From Crocodylus rhombifer (lineage: Eukaryota > Chordata > Crocodylia > Crocodylidae), in the NCBI GenBank assembly GCA_038503035.1, contig JAVSML010000029.1:1759799-1823798 (forward strand): a stretch of 64,000 bases of DNA. The letters run 5' to 3'. The position numbers and the translations under genes are program-made. Under the pieces are notes generated by a model. The model was not told the DNA's origin. It made no database searches and saw only the letters and a program-made list of their open reading frames with translations. Positions 62,363 through 64,000 of this stretch are shown piece after piece; positions within the stretch are counted from its first letter, which is position 1, and each line of letters starts with the position of its first letter.

Positions 62363-62789
62363 TTATGAAAATATTCATGCTAAAAGCTGGCTTCCTAAAA
62401 TGCTGTTTACAATAATCCTGTCCTGTTCATCACCAATGAGGAGATCTGAGAAATCACCAACCAGCCACCTGTCTCTACCAGAATCAACAGGAAATGCTGA
62501 ACATGTGTGAGGCATATATATGCTTTAGGTATACATAAACAGAATTTCACTGCATCCAAGAAAACCCTGAAGGGAGCCGAGAGGAAGAGCAGCAAATGAT
62601 GTATAAAAACAGAAGAGACTTGTCCACCACATGCACTAGCACTGGCTCTAGAAAGGTTGAATTTAACATAATGCAAAGAAGTAGGATGAAAACTTGACTG
62701 TATTATTTCGAATTGCAGAAGTGAGACTCAGAGTCTAAGGTCTTCAGGTACTATTATGGGTATAAGGTCTTCAGGATTGTTATGATCTT

Positions 62790-62978
62790 CCAGTCTAATG
62801 TCATGTACAACACAAGACATAGCATTTCTCCAAATGATTCTTACATCAAGCCTGGAACTTCCAGTGGTACTATATCATACATTTTAAGAATCCACTGTAC
62901 CCGAGGTAAGTTATCCCAATGGTTAATTGTTCTCAAATAATTAAAAATGTCCAGTCTGAACTTGCCTGAACTCATCTT
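62790..62978 (-). mobile_element. Old CR1 fragment
   Basis: cattttaagaatccactgtacccgaggtaagttatcccaatggttaattgttctcaaataattaaaaatgt is the inverted middle of an old CR1 3' region ('gagaatccaccacatccct...ttgttccaatggttaatta'). The hAT MITE at 62985 is inserted at its end. Confidence 0.65.
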
Positions 62979-62984
62979 CTAGTC

Positions 62985-63195
62985 CAGTGGTTTTCAACCT
63001 GTGGTTATCAGATCCCTGTGGGTCCTCAGACTATTTCTAAAAGGTCTGTGAAAGATGTCTATGACCAGCCAAGTGAGAATATTCACATTTAAAATCCAAA
63101 GGGGCCTGCACACCATTCAAAATTTCCAAAGGGGTCTGTACCTCCATTTGAAATCTTTTAAGGGTCTGCAAATGAAAAGAGCTAGAAAACCACAG
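62985..63195. mobile_element. hAT-type MITE, 211 bp, perfect TSD
   Basis: The left end is CAGTGGTTTTCAACCTGTGG; the right end read inward is CTGTGGTTTTCTAGCTC. An identical 8-bp flank, ttctagtc, lies on both sides (62977-62984 and 63196-63203). Non-coding; contains repeated aaaggggtctg[ct]a words. Confidence 0.9.
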
Positions 63196-63246
63196 TTCTA
63201 GTCACTGGATTTTGCTATAGCCTCGACTGCTAGATTGAATTGTTCC

Positions 63247-64000
63247 CTATGGGCATATCTACATGAGATGCTTTACTGCACATTAGACTAATCAACTGCA
63301 CAGTAAAGCCTCGCCATCTTCATGTGTGCACCATCTGCTGCAGTTACCTACTACCTGTAAATATAGATGCTGTGCATGTGTAGACACTGAATAGGGGCAA
63401 ATTTGCTCCTAGTCAGCCTCAACACCAGGGGCCGAAGGGAATGGGAAACTCCCCACGATCCTGGTGCTGCTCATCTCCCAGCTCCCCACAAGAGCCGAGA
63501 GCTGAACTGTGCTCGGATGGGGTAGCTCTCTGCCCCCCCTCCCAGTGCTGCTCATCTCCTGGCTCCCCACAGGAGCTGGGAGCTGAGCAGCTCCAAGACT
63601 GGGGAGCACTCTCCTTCCCTGCCTAGCAGGGTGCTGGCTGGGAGCTGTCCCAGAAGTGGGACAGTTTCTAGCCAGCCCTTAATTACTCAGGGATTTCCCT
63701 GCCCGGCCAGGGACTGGCTAGGAGCCACCCCAAAAGTGGGACAATACCTGGCCAGCCCCTGGCTGTGCACAGAAGCCCCACTGAGCACAGGCTTGTCCCC
63801 ATGTGCATGGGGTTGGGAGAACTTTGCAGCAGCCACTGTCTCCTGGCCCCATTCACATCAGGACCCTTCCTAATTGTGCACAGGGCCAGAAAACAGCTGC
63901 TGCTCTTCTGGCCCTGTGAGCATCAGGACCAGTCCTCCATGTTCCCAGCCATCCCCCATGAGAGTGTAAAGCTGCCCCTGGCTGTTGCAGTGGTCCAGCA
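63247..64000. mobile_element. 'gtctacatg' MITE with GC-rich core, runs off the window
   Basis: Starts gggcatatctacatgagatgctttactgcac, the family left end. From 63415 the sequence becomes GC-rich, with duplicated blocks: gtgctgctcatctcc and cagctccccacaagagcc / ggctccccacaggagc. Another is ggctgggagctgtcccagaagtgggacag, itself palindromic and echoed at 63716-63755. The short inverse end at about 63375 (gcatgtgtagacac) may instead close a 130-bp MITE, leaving the GC tract as a separate element. Confidence 0.5.

Overview
This is a vertebrate nuclear genomic window, not a bacterial or viral one. It holds one real protein-coding gene, most of SEL1L3 (protein sel-1 homolog 3), on the minus strand. 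Twenty coding exons can be placed from 62322 down to the stop codon at 17826. All splice sites are GT-AG and the reading phase is continuous across all nineteen junctions. Together they encode about 811 residues: the end of a concanavalin A/LamG-like domain, a long series of Sel1-like (TPR-like) repeats, one membrane-spanning helix and a short Ser/Glu-rich tail. The first exons (signal peptide and N-terminal third, roughly 320 residues compared with mammalian SEL1L3) lie beyond position 64000.

The repeats point to a non-avian sauropsid. CR1 LINE fragments with the typical 3' end are common, hAT transposons are abundant at several ages, and there are many GC-cored foldback MITEs. A crocodilian is my best guess and a turtle the main alternative. 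This is inference; no database was searched.

Layout: 1-17.4 kb is intergenic DNA downstream of SEL1L3. It has hAT MITEs (620-931, 7523-7873), a dead hAT transposase copy on the minus strand (10.93-12.56 kb) abutting a young 5'-truncated CR1 (9909-10891), and a 780-bp foldback hAT element (15588-16367). From 17.8 to 62.3 kb are the SEL1L3 exons and introns. The introns are loaded with mobile DNA: a Tigger-like MITE (22747-23068), CR1 pieces, foldback elements at 28.0-29.1 kb, a 974-bp hAT-like element with a perfect 8-bp target duplication (29814-30787), and a 3.67-kb full-length hAT transposon with a BED-finger transposase on the plus strand (43726-47391). The hAT lies inside an older MITE. 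From 62.4 to 64 kb are an old CR1 fragment, a hAT MITE with a perfect target duplication, and a GC-rich element that runs off the window.

The most interesting non-gene signal is the relation between the BED-finger hAT and the 780-bp foldback element. They share 14 of 16 terminal bases, so the foldback may be a non-autonomous partner of that transposase family. No tRNA or rRNA genes, CRISPR arrays or operons were seen. There is a 400-base assembly gap at 53505-53904.
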